From NCBI GenBank assembly GCA_937968035.1, contig CALBTS010000140.1, forward strand, positions 1-5,548: a stretch of 5,548 bases of DNA, in the 5' to 3' direction. This DNA is from an uncultured Methanomethylovorans sp. (GTDB taxonomy: Archaea > Halobacteriota > Methanosarcinia > Methanosarcinales > Methanosarcinaceae). Numbering within the stretch: position 1 is the stretch's first letter; each line of letters begins with the position of its first letter. The notes below the pieces were generated by a model. That model was given only the letters and a program-made list of their open reading frames with translations. It was not told the DNA's origin and did no database searches. This document shows, one piece after another, positions 1 to 5,548 of this stretch. The position numbers and the translations under genes were made by a program.

Positions 1-1
1 A

Positions 2-34
2 GACAATAACCACCTGAGTAGTGTTTGTTTATGA
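2..34 (+). CDS. Possible 3' end of an upstream gene (last codons only)
   Basis: The frame starting at base 2 stays open for ten codons (DNNHLSSVCL) and stops at TGA 32-34. That stop overlaps the ATG at 31 as ATGA, the same junction seen at 3826-3829 between two certain genes. The other two forward frames stop earlier, at 7-9 and 15-17, and could equally be the tail of the upstream gene. Ten residues are too few to name a product. The call rests only on the overlap geometry and is tentative. Confidence 0.25.
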   Translation, partial: DNNHLSSVCL

Positions 35-1209
35 CAGAAAAGTCAATCATAATTCTCGGTGACTCGTTTACGTTCCCAGATGGCAATGCTGCCACAAACA
101 GAGTTTATACATATGCCCGAGGATTCAATGAGAGTGGTGTAAAAGCGCATATTGTCTGTTTCAGGAATGACTATCTGGTGTCTCATGGAGGGGAAGCCGA
201 TGGGATAACCTATTACTATCCTTTCCGCCAGACGACAAGAAGTCCCTATTTTCTTGTAAGGAGATGGCATAATCTTCTCAAGTATTATAACACCTTAAGA
301 ATAATTAAGGAGATTAAGAGGGATCATGATATTATGGCGATTATTGCTTATACCGTCAGGATGTCAACCTTTTTATATGCCTGGTTTCTTTCTGTTATCT
401 TCAGAACGAATCTGATACTAGAACGGAGTGAGCATCCCCTGAAGGAAATTAGCAACAGGATTGCTATTCTGGGAGGATACATCAAGACATTCATTGAGGC
501 AAGGTTAAGTGATGGCATTCTTTGTATATCTGATTATCTCCGTAAATTTTACAGATCCGTCGGAGCAATAGAAAGGAAACTTCTTGTTGTCCCCAGCACA
601 GTAGACTTTAAACGGTTTGAGGGTAATTTTATCCCTCTCTTTGATTTCAGATACATATGCTATTGCGGCAGTCTGACATATACTAAAGACGGGGTTCATA
701 TACTTATTGAAAGCTTCTCCAAAATAACTGACAAGCATCCGGACATCATACTTGTCCTAATTGGAAAGGCTGACACTCAGGAAGATGAGCAAAGTCTCAA
801 GGCTCTCGCAGCAAGTATGGGTGTTGAAAAGAAAATCCACTTTACCGGTATCTTATCACGGGACCTCATCCCGGGCTACCTGTGCAATGCGGAAGTTCTG
901 CTACTGTCTCGCCCGAGAAGTATTGTTGCAGATGCCGGCTTCCCGTCTAAGGTTACAGAATATCTTTCTACAGGTAAACCGGTAGTGGTAACCCGTGTAG
1001 GAGAGATTCCCCTCTATCTTACTGATAGTGTTAATGCCTTTTTGGCTGAACCTGATGATATTGATGACTTCGCAAATAAAATGGATTATGTCCTCTCAAA
1101 TTATCAGTCATCTATGAAGGTTGGAATAAAGGGCAGGGAACTTGTCGCTTCCACCTTTAACTACAGGTATCAGTCAAAACGGATCATTGAGTTTCTGAAG
1201 ATTATTTAA
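31..1209 (+). CDS. Glycosyltransferase family 4 (GT-B fold)
   Basis: This 392-residue protein has the usual length of a GT4 retaining glycosyltransferase, which moves a sugar from a nucleotide-sugar donor to a lipid-linked or glycan acceptor at the cytoplasmic membrane face. The N-terminal acceptor domain opens with a strand (SIIILGDSF, residues 5-13) and an asparagine-containing loop (NAATNR, 19-24). The C-terminal donor domain begins near 210 with YCGSLTYTKDGVHIL (211-225), followed by the strand DIILVLIGKA (238-247). The donor-site segment GFPSKVTEYLSTGKPVV (303-319) keeps the second glutamate of the EX7E signature (E310), but the first position is alanine (A302). GFPSK-type GT4 proteins often lack it, so this does not mean the enzyme is dead. 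I prefer ATG 31 over the in-frame TTG at 25, because it forms an ATGA junction with a possible upstream stop. Only ten bases separate it from the next gene. Donor and acceptor cannot be told from sequence. Confidence 0.9.
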   Translation: MTEKSIIILGDSFTFPDGNAATNRVYTYARGFNESGVKAHIVCFRNDYLVSHGGEADGITYYYPFRQTTRSPYFLVRRWHNLLKYYNTLRIIKEIKRDHDIMAIIAYTVRMSTFLYAWFLSVIFRTNLILERSEHPLKEISNRIAILGGYIKTFIEARLSDGILCISDYLRKFYRSVGAIERKLLVVPSTVDFKRFEGNFIPLFDFRYICYCGSLTYTKDGVHILIESFSKITDKHPDIILVLIGKADTQEDEQSLKALAASMGVEKKIHFTGILSRDLIPGYLCNAEVLLLSRPRSIVADAGFPSKVTEYLSTGKPVVVTRVGEIPLYLTDSVNAFLAEPDDIDDFANKMDYVLSNYQSSMKVGIKGRELVASTFNYRYQSKRIIEFLKII

Positions 1210-1219
1210 ACATCAGGCA

Positions 1220-2269
1220 ATGAAAGCTGTTTTCAAATCTGTGCTTGATAATACTGACAGACTGGCTGTTGAAAAGTTTGCCGGAGAGGTTGATTATTGC
1301 GCTATCGAACAGCAGATTGGTTTTCCCGAGTTGTTGTATAGCTCAAGAATCACATACTTCCTTCTCAGGGATGATGCTGATTGCTTAAAGAGTTACTGCC
1401 AGATAAATGAGAATTTTAAAAGCGCACATATATGGTTCGGACCTGTTTGTGATGATCCGGACCTTACGATCGAGTCAGTGCGCAGAATCGTTGAGTATTA
1501 TAAAAACAAACACTACTGGTATATTGGAATTCAACCTTACCGGAAGACAGGTTATGAAGCCGATTATATTGAATATAATCTAAGCTCTAAAATAAAGATT
1601 GACTATATCATTGATAATGAAAACACAAAGTCTTCATTGGAAATAAATCTTGACGAAAGTATCGAGAAGATTTGGGGTAAATTCAGCAAAGGTCATAAAA
1701 GTGCGATAAAGAAAGCCAAAAAGAGTGGTATTATTGTTCAGGCAGCTTCTTCAGCCAGTGAGGTATCATCTTTCCAGCAGGTCTACGTGGGGATGTGTAA
1801 AAGCCGTAACATCAGGGCTCATACTCCCAATGAAATTGAAGGCATCGTCAGCTATCTCACCTCGCATAACCTTGGCTCATTATTGCTGGCGTACGGTCCT
1901 GAAAACGTAATTCTGGGAGGAGCTGTCTTCGCATACCAGGGCGTCTCGGTAAGATATTTATTGAGTGCTTCTGATCCGGACCGAAGAGACTTGCCGATTT
2001 CTCACCTGATTGTCTATGAGGCAATTGAAAGGGCGAAGTCGCAACAATTCAACTACTTTGATTTTTGGGGTTATAACCATTTTGCATTGCCATCAGAACA
2101 GATCTATCTGGTCAACAGGTTTAAGCATGGTTTCGGAGGATACTTCACATTCATGATGAAAAAGATGAATATAAGCTTGATACCATATGGTTTCCTCTTT
2201 TACAAATTGTATAACAGGTCAAAAAAGGGACTGATTCTCCTAAAAAATATTCATCGGCAAAAAAATTAA
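1220..2269 (+). CDS. FemAB-like GNAT-fold acyl/aminoacyl transferase
   Basis: The 349 residues fit one FemAB-like protein built of two GNAT-type domains. Seen in sequence: a basic segment FSKGHKSAIKKAKKSGI (155-171), corresponding to the conserved region that opens the second domain; GGAVFAYQGVSVRYLLSAS (233-251), a strand pair typical of GNAT cores; the helix HLIVYEAIERAKSQQFNYFDFWG (262-284); and the near-terminal VNRFKHGFGGYF (298-309), a FemAB hallmark. Characterised FemX/A/B enzymes add amino acids from aminoacyl-tRNA to the lipid II stem peptide. Relatives in exopolysaccharide loci are annotated as FemAB or GNAT proteins and mostly lack a known substrate. Here the neighbours are glycosyltransferases and a deacetylase, so the target is more likely a sugar of the polysaccharide than peptidoglycan (inference). 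There is no signal peptide, so it should act in the cytoplasm. The start follows a weak AGG (1215-1217), ten bases after the previous stop. Confidence 0.85.
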   Translation: MKAVFKSVLDNTDRLAVEKFAGEVDYCAIEQQIGFPELLYSSRITYFLLRDDADCLKSYCQINENFKSAHIWFGPVCDDPDLTIESVRRIVEYYKNKHYWYIGIQPYRKTGYEADYIEYNLSSKIKIDYIIDNENTKSSLEINLDESIEKIWGKFSKGHKSAIKKAKKSGIIVQAASSASEVSSFQQVYVGMCKSRNIRAHTPNEIEGIVSYLTSHNLGSLLLAYGPENVILGGAVFAYQGVSVRYLLSASDPDRRDLPISHLIVYEAIERAKSQQFNYFDFWGYNHFALPSEQIYLVNRFKHGFGGYFTFMMKKMNISLIPYGFLFYKLYNRSKKGLILLKNIHRQKN

Positions 2270-2314
2270 TGAATCTGACTTCCGTTTAGTGGTAGGTATT
2301 AGAACAGTTTAATC

Positions 2315-2319
2315 AGGAG
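2315..2319 (+). promoter_or_regulatory. Ribosome binding site of the small exported protein gene
   Basis: AGGAG lies three bases before the ATG at 2323. It is the best Shine-Dalgarno match of any gene in the window, although the spacing is shorter than usual. It supports the start at 2323, which also gives a proper signal sequence. The rest of the 53-base gap (2270-2322) shows no hairpin and no promoter I can defend. Confidence 0.5.
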
Positions 2320-2322
2320 CAG

Positions 2323-2838
2323 ATGAAAAGAAGTAAAAACGGCTTGATTTTTATATTAATGTCAGGCCTGTTCGTTTTTCAGGCGGGAGATATAGTTGCG
2401 TGTACAGTCACAGGTTGCCATAATTCAGCAACTCTACAATCATGTTTATCTGATCACAATGTCTACTCTGGTGAAGGTTTTGGGCATGAATCTGGAACAA
2501 GATTTTTCTGGAGTCCTGCAGTTGATGCAATACGGTTTACAAATTCAGGGCCATCAAAAAAGGGTGACCTCTTCCTAACCACGGTAAAGGAGCAGTTAAA
2601 CTATTGGCTGCTGCTTGAAACTGTGAGATTTGATTACCAAGCTGAGGGAACTATTGATGTTTTCAACGACAATGATCAGGAAATAAAGGTCTTATCAATA
2701 GCTATCAGCAGAAATTCAGGCATGACCTTCCTGGATGGAAACGAACCTGTGTCGAGACCGGTTGATGAAGATCTGATCTTATTGTTCGATATCACTGCCA
2801 ATTCACGAAGGACTATTAGCTTTGCTGACCACATTTAG
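2323..2838 (+). CDS. Small exported protein or lipoprotein, unknown family
   Basis: I do not recognise the family of this 171-residue protein. It begins with a signal sequence: basic MKRSK, a hydrophobic core GLIFILMSGLFVF (7-19), then QAGDIVAC. IVAC (24-27) fits a relaxed lipobox, so C27 could be lipidated; cleavage by signal peptidase I after A26 is the alternative. C27, C32 and C41 cluster at the mature N terminus, and CTVTGCH (27-33) has the form C-x4-C-H, a rare spacing of the c-type heme motif. From about 80 onward, short alternating hydrophobic stretches (YWLLLETVRF 94-103, KVLSIAIS 122-129, EDLILLFDIT 149-158, RTISF 163-167) suggest a beta-rich domain. The protein should act in the periplasm or at the outer surface, unlike the cytoplasmic enzymes around it. 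Its place between FemAB-like and deacetylase genes, 13 bases from the latter, suggests a role in export, assembly or binding of the polysaccharide (inference). The last strand lies only four residues from the end, so a shortened protein is possible. Confidence 0.7.
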   Translation: MKRSKNGLIFILMSGLFVFQAGDIVACTVTGCHNSATLQSCLSDHNVYSGEGFGHESGTRFFWSPAVDAIRFTNSGPSKKGDLFLTTVKEQLNYWLLLETVRFDYQAEGTIDVFNDNDQEIKVLSIAISRNSGMTFLDGNEPVSRPVDEDLILLFDITANSRRTISFADHI

Positions 2839-2851
2839 TATACGGTAATTC

Positions 2852-3829
2852 ATGTATTTCATTATTACAATCGATACGGAAGGAGACAATCAGTGGGACC
2901 ATGGCAGGAACCTGACGGTTGAAAACATCAAGTATATTCCACGGTTTCAGGGATTATGCGAAAAGTATGGCATCAGTCCTACCTATCTGATTACCTCCGA
3001 GGTTTGCCTGGACAAATATTCAAAGGAGCTGTTTTCCAGATATGTAAGAAATGATGTTGCTGAAGTCGGAGCACATCTGCATTCATGGACTACGCCGCCT
3101 TTTATGGAGCAGGATGGATTCAGGGAAAATGACAGTAATCATGCATTTGCATCCGAGCTGCCATATAATCTGCTGAAGCAGAAGATCCGTAATCTTACAA
3201 ATCAGATTACGGCTTGCTGCGGGAAGCGTCCAACATCCTTTCGTTCTGGTAGATATGGCTTCAACATGGAGGTGGCAGAAGCGCTTCTGGAGAACTCATA
3301 TTTTGTTGATTCCTCGGTAACTCCCTTTGTAAGCTGGACATCACATAAGGGAGTCCCGGGTGGTAAAGGAGGACCTGATTTCATTAAATATTCACCTTAT
3401 CCTTATACTTACAATCTTAAGGAAGGTTCCCTCAAGGAGATCCCTATCACAGTTGCTCCGACCAGATTCCCCCTGAATGCGAATTGGCGTCTGGCTCAAT
3501 ATTATTTTAGTCATGTCGATAACAGCCATGTTTTGAGGACTTTCAGAAAATTGCTCTATGGCAATCAGCCAGTTTGGGCAAGGCCAGTTCCGGGAATGAC
3601 AATTGATAGCTTCCGAAGTCTGCTGTCAGAAATGAAAAGCAAGAGACTCCCGTTTCTTACTATGATGTTCCATTCAAGTGAGCTGATGCCTGGTTGTTCA
3701 AAATACAGGCCTGACAATAAGTCTATTGAAGAGCTATATGTATTATTGGAAGATTTTTTTAAACTGTTGGAGAAAAATCAGATTCACTCAGTAACGCTTA
3801 CCGAGGCCGCTAATAGATACGAAGGATGA
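2852..3829 (+). CDS. WalW-like polysaccharide deacetylase (CE4/NodB superfamily)
   Basis: This 325-residue protein resembles the WalW-type branch of carbohydrate esterase family 4, metal-dependent enzymes that remove acetyl groups, usually from N-acetylated sugars. Motif 1 is TIDTEGD (6-12), which replaces the classical TFDD. Motif 2 is GAHLHSW (73-79), with H75 and H77 in an H-x-H arrangement rather than H-x3-H. Motif 3 is SFRSGRYGFN (129-138). The late histidine motif is MMFHSSELMPG (271-281), with H274. D8, H75 and H77 are the likely metal-site and catalytic residues, by analogy only. The first motif starts at residue 6, so there is no signal peptide and the enzyme should be cytoplasmic, acting on lipid-linked or precursor sugars rather than on finished polymer. 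ATG 2852 is the only start that keeps motif 1 without adding unsupported sequence. The gene ends in an ATGA overlap with the next glycosyltransferase, suggesting translational coupling. The exact sugar substrate is unknown. Confidence 0.85.
   Translation: MYFIITIDTEGDNQWDHGRNLTVENIKYIPRFQGLCEKYGISPTYLITSEVCLDKYSKELFSRYVRNDVAEVGAHLHSWTTPPFMEQDGFRENDSNHAFASELPYNLLKQKIRNLTNQITACCGKRPTSFRSGRYGFNMEVAEALLENSYFVDSSVTPFVSWTSHKGVPGGKGGPDFIKYSPYPYTYNLKEGSLKEIPITVAPTRFPLNANWRLAQYYFSHVDNSHVLRTFRKLLYGNQPVWARPVPGMTIDSFRSLLSEMKSKRLPFLTMMFHSSELMPGCSKYRPDNKSIEELYVLLEDFFKLLEKNQIHSVTLTEAANRYEG
3187..3212. repeat. Perfect 9-bp inverted repeat inside the deacetylase gene
   Basis: CCGTAATCT (3187-3195) and AGATTACGG (3204-3212) are exact reverse complements around an eight-base loop, TACAAATC. 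The repeat lies within codons for residues 112-121 of the deacetylase. It has no U-run after it, so it is not a standard terminator. About one such repeat could arise by chance in a few windows of this size, and no function is claimed. Confidence 0.5.
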
Positions 3830-4956
3830 GGATTTGTTTCTGGGGTAAGATAGACGACGCATTGGCCGGCAGGACTGGAGGCGGAGGCGAACTTCAGATC
3901 GCCACCATTGCCAAAGTTATATCAGGACTGGGCCATGAAATCGTGGTGGTTGACCTTGATGTTAAAGTTGAATATATAACTGATGATGGAATAAGAGTCT
4001 GCCCGGTCAAAGATTACAACAAAGGGATCAGGATTCTTAGGACCTGGACTCACAGGTTCCCGGGACTTTATTCGACGTTTAAAAGGATTAAAGCCGATAT
4101 TTACTACTGTCGAATACGTGACAGCAGGCACATAATAATGTATCTGGCAGCCAGAAAAGTCAAGGCGAAGTTCATTCTTGCTCTCGCATCGGATCTTGAC
4201 ATCCTTAGTATCAGGGACAGATGGCGTCACTTCTATTCTTCCAGCATAAAGGATTTATGGGGCATATTTAATGGGATAACAAGTGAGCTGGATTACCCTT
4301 TTCTTCTTAAAAATGCCGATCTGGTAATGGTCCAGCATGAAGGTCAAAAAGAAATTCTGAGAAAAAAGGGGATTGACTCTGTGGTTTTTCACAATTTCAT
4401 CAGTACAGATAAGATCGGTTCACTTGAAAGAAATCCAGATACAGATTTCGTTTATGTTGGTTCACTCGACAAAAGAAAAGGATTTGCAGAGTTTTTTGAA
4501 CTGGTAAAGAAAACGCCCCGGCATACCTACAAAGTCATTGGCAGAATCCGTGATAAAACAGCCAATGTTTTATTTGAAAAACTGAAATCATATCCAAATG
4601 TTAAGTTAATGGGGCAACTCTCGCATGAAGCAACTTTAAGGGAAATATGCAATTCCAGAGCCCTGGTTTCGACTTCTCCTATGGAAGGTTTCCCAAATGT
4701 TTTTATCGAGGCATGGGCTTGTGGTATTCCTGTACTATCACTTCATGTTGACCCCGGAAATGCCATTGCAAACGAGGGACTTGGAGTTGCTGCCGGAGGA
4801 AATATGATCAGGCTCATCGAAGCAATGGATAATCTTGAAAATTCAGAGAGTTTTGCAAATAAATCGAAACGATACATTCAAATGACACACGAGTTGAACC
4901 CTCTGAGAATAGCTGAGCTCAACACGATATTTACAAGTGTTAAGGATAAGCAATAA
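3826..4956 (+). CDS. Glycosyltransferase family 4 (GT-B fold), EX7E complete
   Basis: This 376-residue GT4 glycosyltransferase should transfer a sugar from a nucleotide donor at the inner face of the membrane. The N-terminal domain starts MRICFWGKID and carries a glycine-rich loop GRTGGGGELQ (15-24), typical of the acceptor/donor cleft of this fold. The donor domain opens with FVYVGSLDKRKGF (208-220), including a lysine likely to contact the donor phosphates. YKVIGRI (235-241) is the next core strand. MEGFPNVFIEAWACGIPVL (286-304) holds the full EX7E signature (E287 and E295), unlike the first glycosyltransferase of the window, where the first Glu is Ala. The two proteins share the fold but look only distantly related, so they probably make different linkages. 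ATG 3826 is the only usable start (the next Met is residue 105) and overlaps the deacetylase stop as ATGA. GAAGG lies directly against the start codon, too close for a normal Shine-Dalgarno, so coupling to the preceding gene is likely. Confidence 0.92.
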   Translation: MRICFWGKIDDALAGRTGGGGELQIATIAKVISGLGHEIVVVDLDVKVEYITDDGIRVCPVKDYNKGIRILRTWTHRFPGLYSTFKRIKADIYYCRIRDSRHIIMYLAARKVKAKFILALASDLDILSIRDRWRHFYSSSIKDLWGIFNGITSELDYPFLLKNADLVMVQHEGQKEILRKKGIDSVVFHNFISTDKIGSLERNPDTDFVYVGSLDKRKGFAEFFELVKKTPRHTYKVIGRIRDKTANVLFEKLKSYPNVKLMGQLSHEATLREICNSRALVSTSPMEGFPNVFIEAWACGIPVLSLHVDPGNAIANEGLGVAAGGNMIRLIEAMDNLENSESFANKSKRYIQMTHELNPLRIAELNTIFTSVKDKQ

Positions 4957-4962
4957 ATATCA

Positions 4963-4979
4963 ATTTTAACGTTTAAAAT
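4963..4979. repeat. AT-rich 7-bp inverted repeat between two glycosyltransferase genes
   Basis: ATTTTAA (4963-4969) and TTAAAAT (4973-4979) are reverse complements around CGT, starting six bases after the stop codon at 4954-4956. The arms contain only A and T and no T-run follows, so a hairpin would be weak; it is a poor terminator candidate and could instead be a protein-binding palindrome. The 62-base gap also repeats ATATCAA at 4957-4963 and 4985-4991. I see no convincing promoter here. Confidence 0.25.
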
Positions 4980-5018
4980 ATGTAATATCAAAACCCTGGA
5001 AGCACCCTATTCAATAGC

Positions 5019-5548
5019 ATGAAAATACTTCACGTTACCAATAATTTTCCAACACTTAACTACCCTATTTTTGGCATATTTATAAAAGAACAGGTCGAGT
5101 CCTTGCGTCAGTTGGGGATTACCAATGATGTCTTTTTTATAAACAGTCGTGAAGATGGCAAGATCGCCTATCTCAAAGCCATTTTCAGATTACGCCGCTA
5201 TTTAAAGACAAACACATTCGATATCATCCATTGTCATCATTGCTTCAGCGCCGTTATTCTTATCCTTAGCGGGAGGTGCTGTGTCAGTCCACGTATACTG
5301 TCGTATCAAAGCGATCCGCGCAATGAGGGAGGCATTATTCTCTTCAGGATACTTCACAGACTATTTAACAGAATTATCATTAAAAATAAACCAAAGGAAC
5401 TCAACCTTTCTAAGATTGTCCATCTGCCAAACGGTGTAAATACCACTGTTTTTCACCCAATGGACAGGGAGCTGTGCAAAAGTAAGCTTGGACTGGATCC
5501 TTCAAAGAGGTACATTCTTTTCATGGATTCCTATAACAGAAGGTTCTG
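5019..5548 (+). CDS. Glycosyltransferase family 4, N-terminal part (cut by the window edge)
   Basis: An open frame from ATG 5019 runs off the window end, giving 176 codons. It starts MKILHVTNNFPTLNYPIFGI and continues with FIKEQVESLRQLG (21-33), the usual opening of a GT4 N-terminal domain: first strand, loop, then a helix. FDIIHCHHCFSAVI (67-80) is the strand and histidine-containing loop often seen at the acceptor site. ILSYQSDPRNEGG (93-105) follows. HLPNGVNTTVFHP (135-147) is the PNGVD/N-x-F-x-P hinge between the two Rossmann domains. YILFMDS (165-171) begins the donor domain, so the EX7E motif lies beyond the window. An in-frame stop at 4983-4985 rules out an earlier start, and no GTG or TTG alternative lies between. 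There is no clear Shine-Dalgarno. It follows the previous gene by 62 bases and very likely belongs to the same cluster. Nothing suggests it is broken; it is incomplete only because the window ends. Confidence 0.88.
   Translation, partial: MKILHVTNNFPTLNYPIFGIFIKEQVESLRQLGITNDVFFINSREDGKIAYLKAIFRLRRYLKTNTFDIIHCHHCFSAVILILSGRCCVSPRILSYQSDPRNEGGIILFRILHRLFNRIIIKNKPKELNLSKIVHLPNGVNTTVFHPMDRELCKSKLGLDPSKRYILFMDSYNRRF

Noticed and set aside
43..738. Open frames of 75-77 codons on the - strand (43-270, 505-738)
   Set aside because: Both lie antisense within the first glycosyltransferase and have no domain-like features.
761..985. 74-codon open frame on the + strand in another frame
   Set aside because: It overlaps the donor domain of the first glycosyltransferase, whose own frame carries conserved motifs across this stretch.
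1453..1982. TGATCCGGACC repeated at 1453-1463 and 1972-1982
   Set aside because: Two copies of an 11-mer in 5.5 kb are expected by chance, and both lie within coding sequence in the FemAB-like gene.
2216..2290. A-rich runs at the end of the FemAB-like gene as a possible terminator
   Set aside because: The runs are A, not T, on the transcript strand and no GC-rich stem precedes them.
1725..2578. Open frames of about 60 codons at 1725-1910 and 2396-2578 on the + strand
   Set aside because: They are out-of-frame overlaps of the FemAB-like gene and the exported protein gene; neither has a credible start signal or protein character.
2323..2838. Reading the small exported protein as a remnant of a heparinase II/III-type protein
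   Set aside because: Such genes occur in similar loci and the beta-rich tail invites the comparison, but I see no conserved motif, and the intact signal sequence and single open frame argue against a decayed gene.
3202..3384. 60-codon open frame on the - strand
   Set aside because: It is antisense to the region of the deacetylase that contains its third conserved motif.
3922..4230. 102-codon open frame on the - strand
   Set aside because: It lies wholly inside the second glycosyltransferase, shows no recognisable domain, and the + strand protein there has clear family motifs.

Overview
The window is a run of genes on the + strand for assembling and modifying a surface or secreted polysaccharide (capsule, exopolysaccharide or O-antigen type). 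No gene is supported on the - strand, and there are no tRNA or rRNA genes, CRISPR arrays, transposases or phage genes. GC content looks to be about 40-45 % by eye. ATA and AGG codons are frequent, and Shine-Dalgarno signals are weak or absent before most starts. This fits an environmental Gram-negative bacterium, Bacteroidota being one plausible home, but the sequence does not settle the taxon.

Layout: (i) 1-34 may hold the last codons of an upstream gene, ending in an ATGA overlap. (ii) 31-1209 is a GT-B glycosyltransferase of family GT4. (iii) 1220-2269 is a FemAB-like GNAT-fold acyl or aminoacyl transferase. (iv) 2323-2838 is a small exported protein or lipoprotein of unknown family. (v) 2852-3829 is a WalW-like polysaccharide deacetylase of the CE4/NodB superfamily. 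(vi) 3826-4956 is a second, divergent GT4 enzyme, joined to the deacetylase gene by an ATGA overlap. (vii) 5019-5548 is the N-terminal part of a third GT4 enzyme, cut by the window edge.

Gaps between genes are 10, 53, 13, -4 and 62 bases, and I see no convincing terminator or promoter in any of them. The simplest reading is one transcription unit that continues past both ends of the window.

Working model (inference): the three GT4 enzymes add sugars to a lipid-linked repeat unit at the cytoplasmic face of the inner membrane. The deacetylase has no signal peptide and may free an amine on an N-acetylated sugar. The FemAB-like enzyme could then acylate or aminoacylate an amine. The small exported protein is the least explained gene and the best candidate for something new. 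I found no clear sign of an unprecedented system; the unusual parts are the pairing of two tailoring enzymes, the orphan exported protein and its C-x4-C-H motif.
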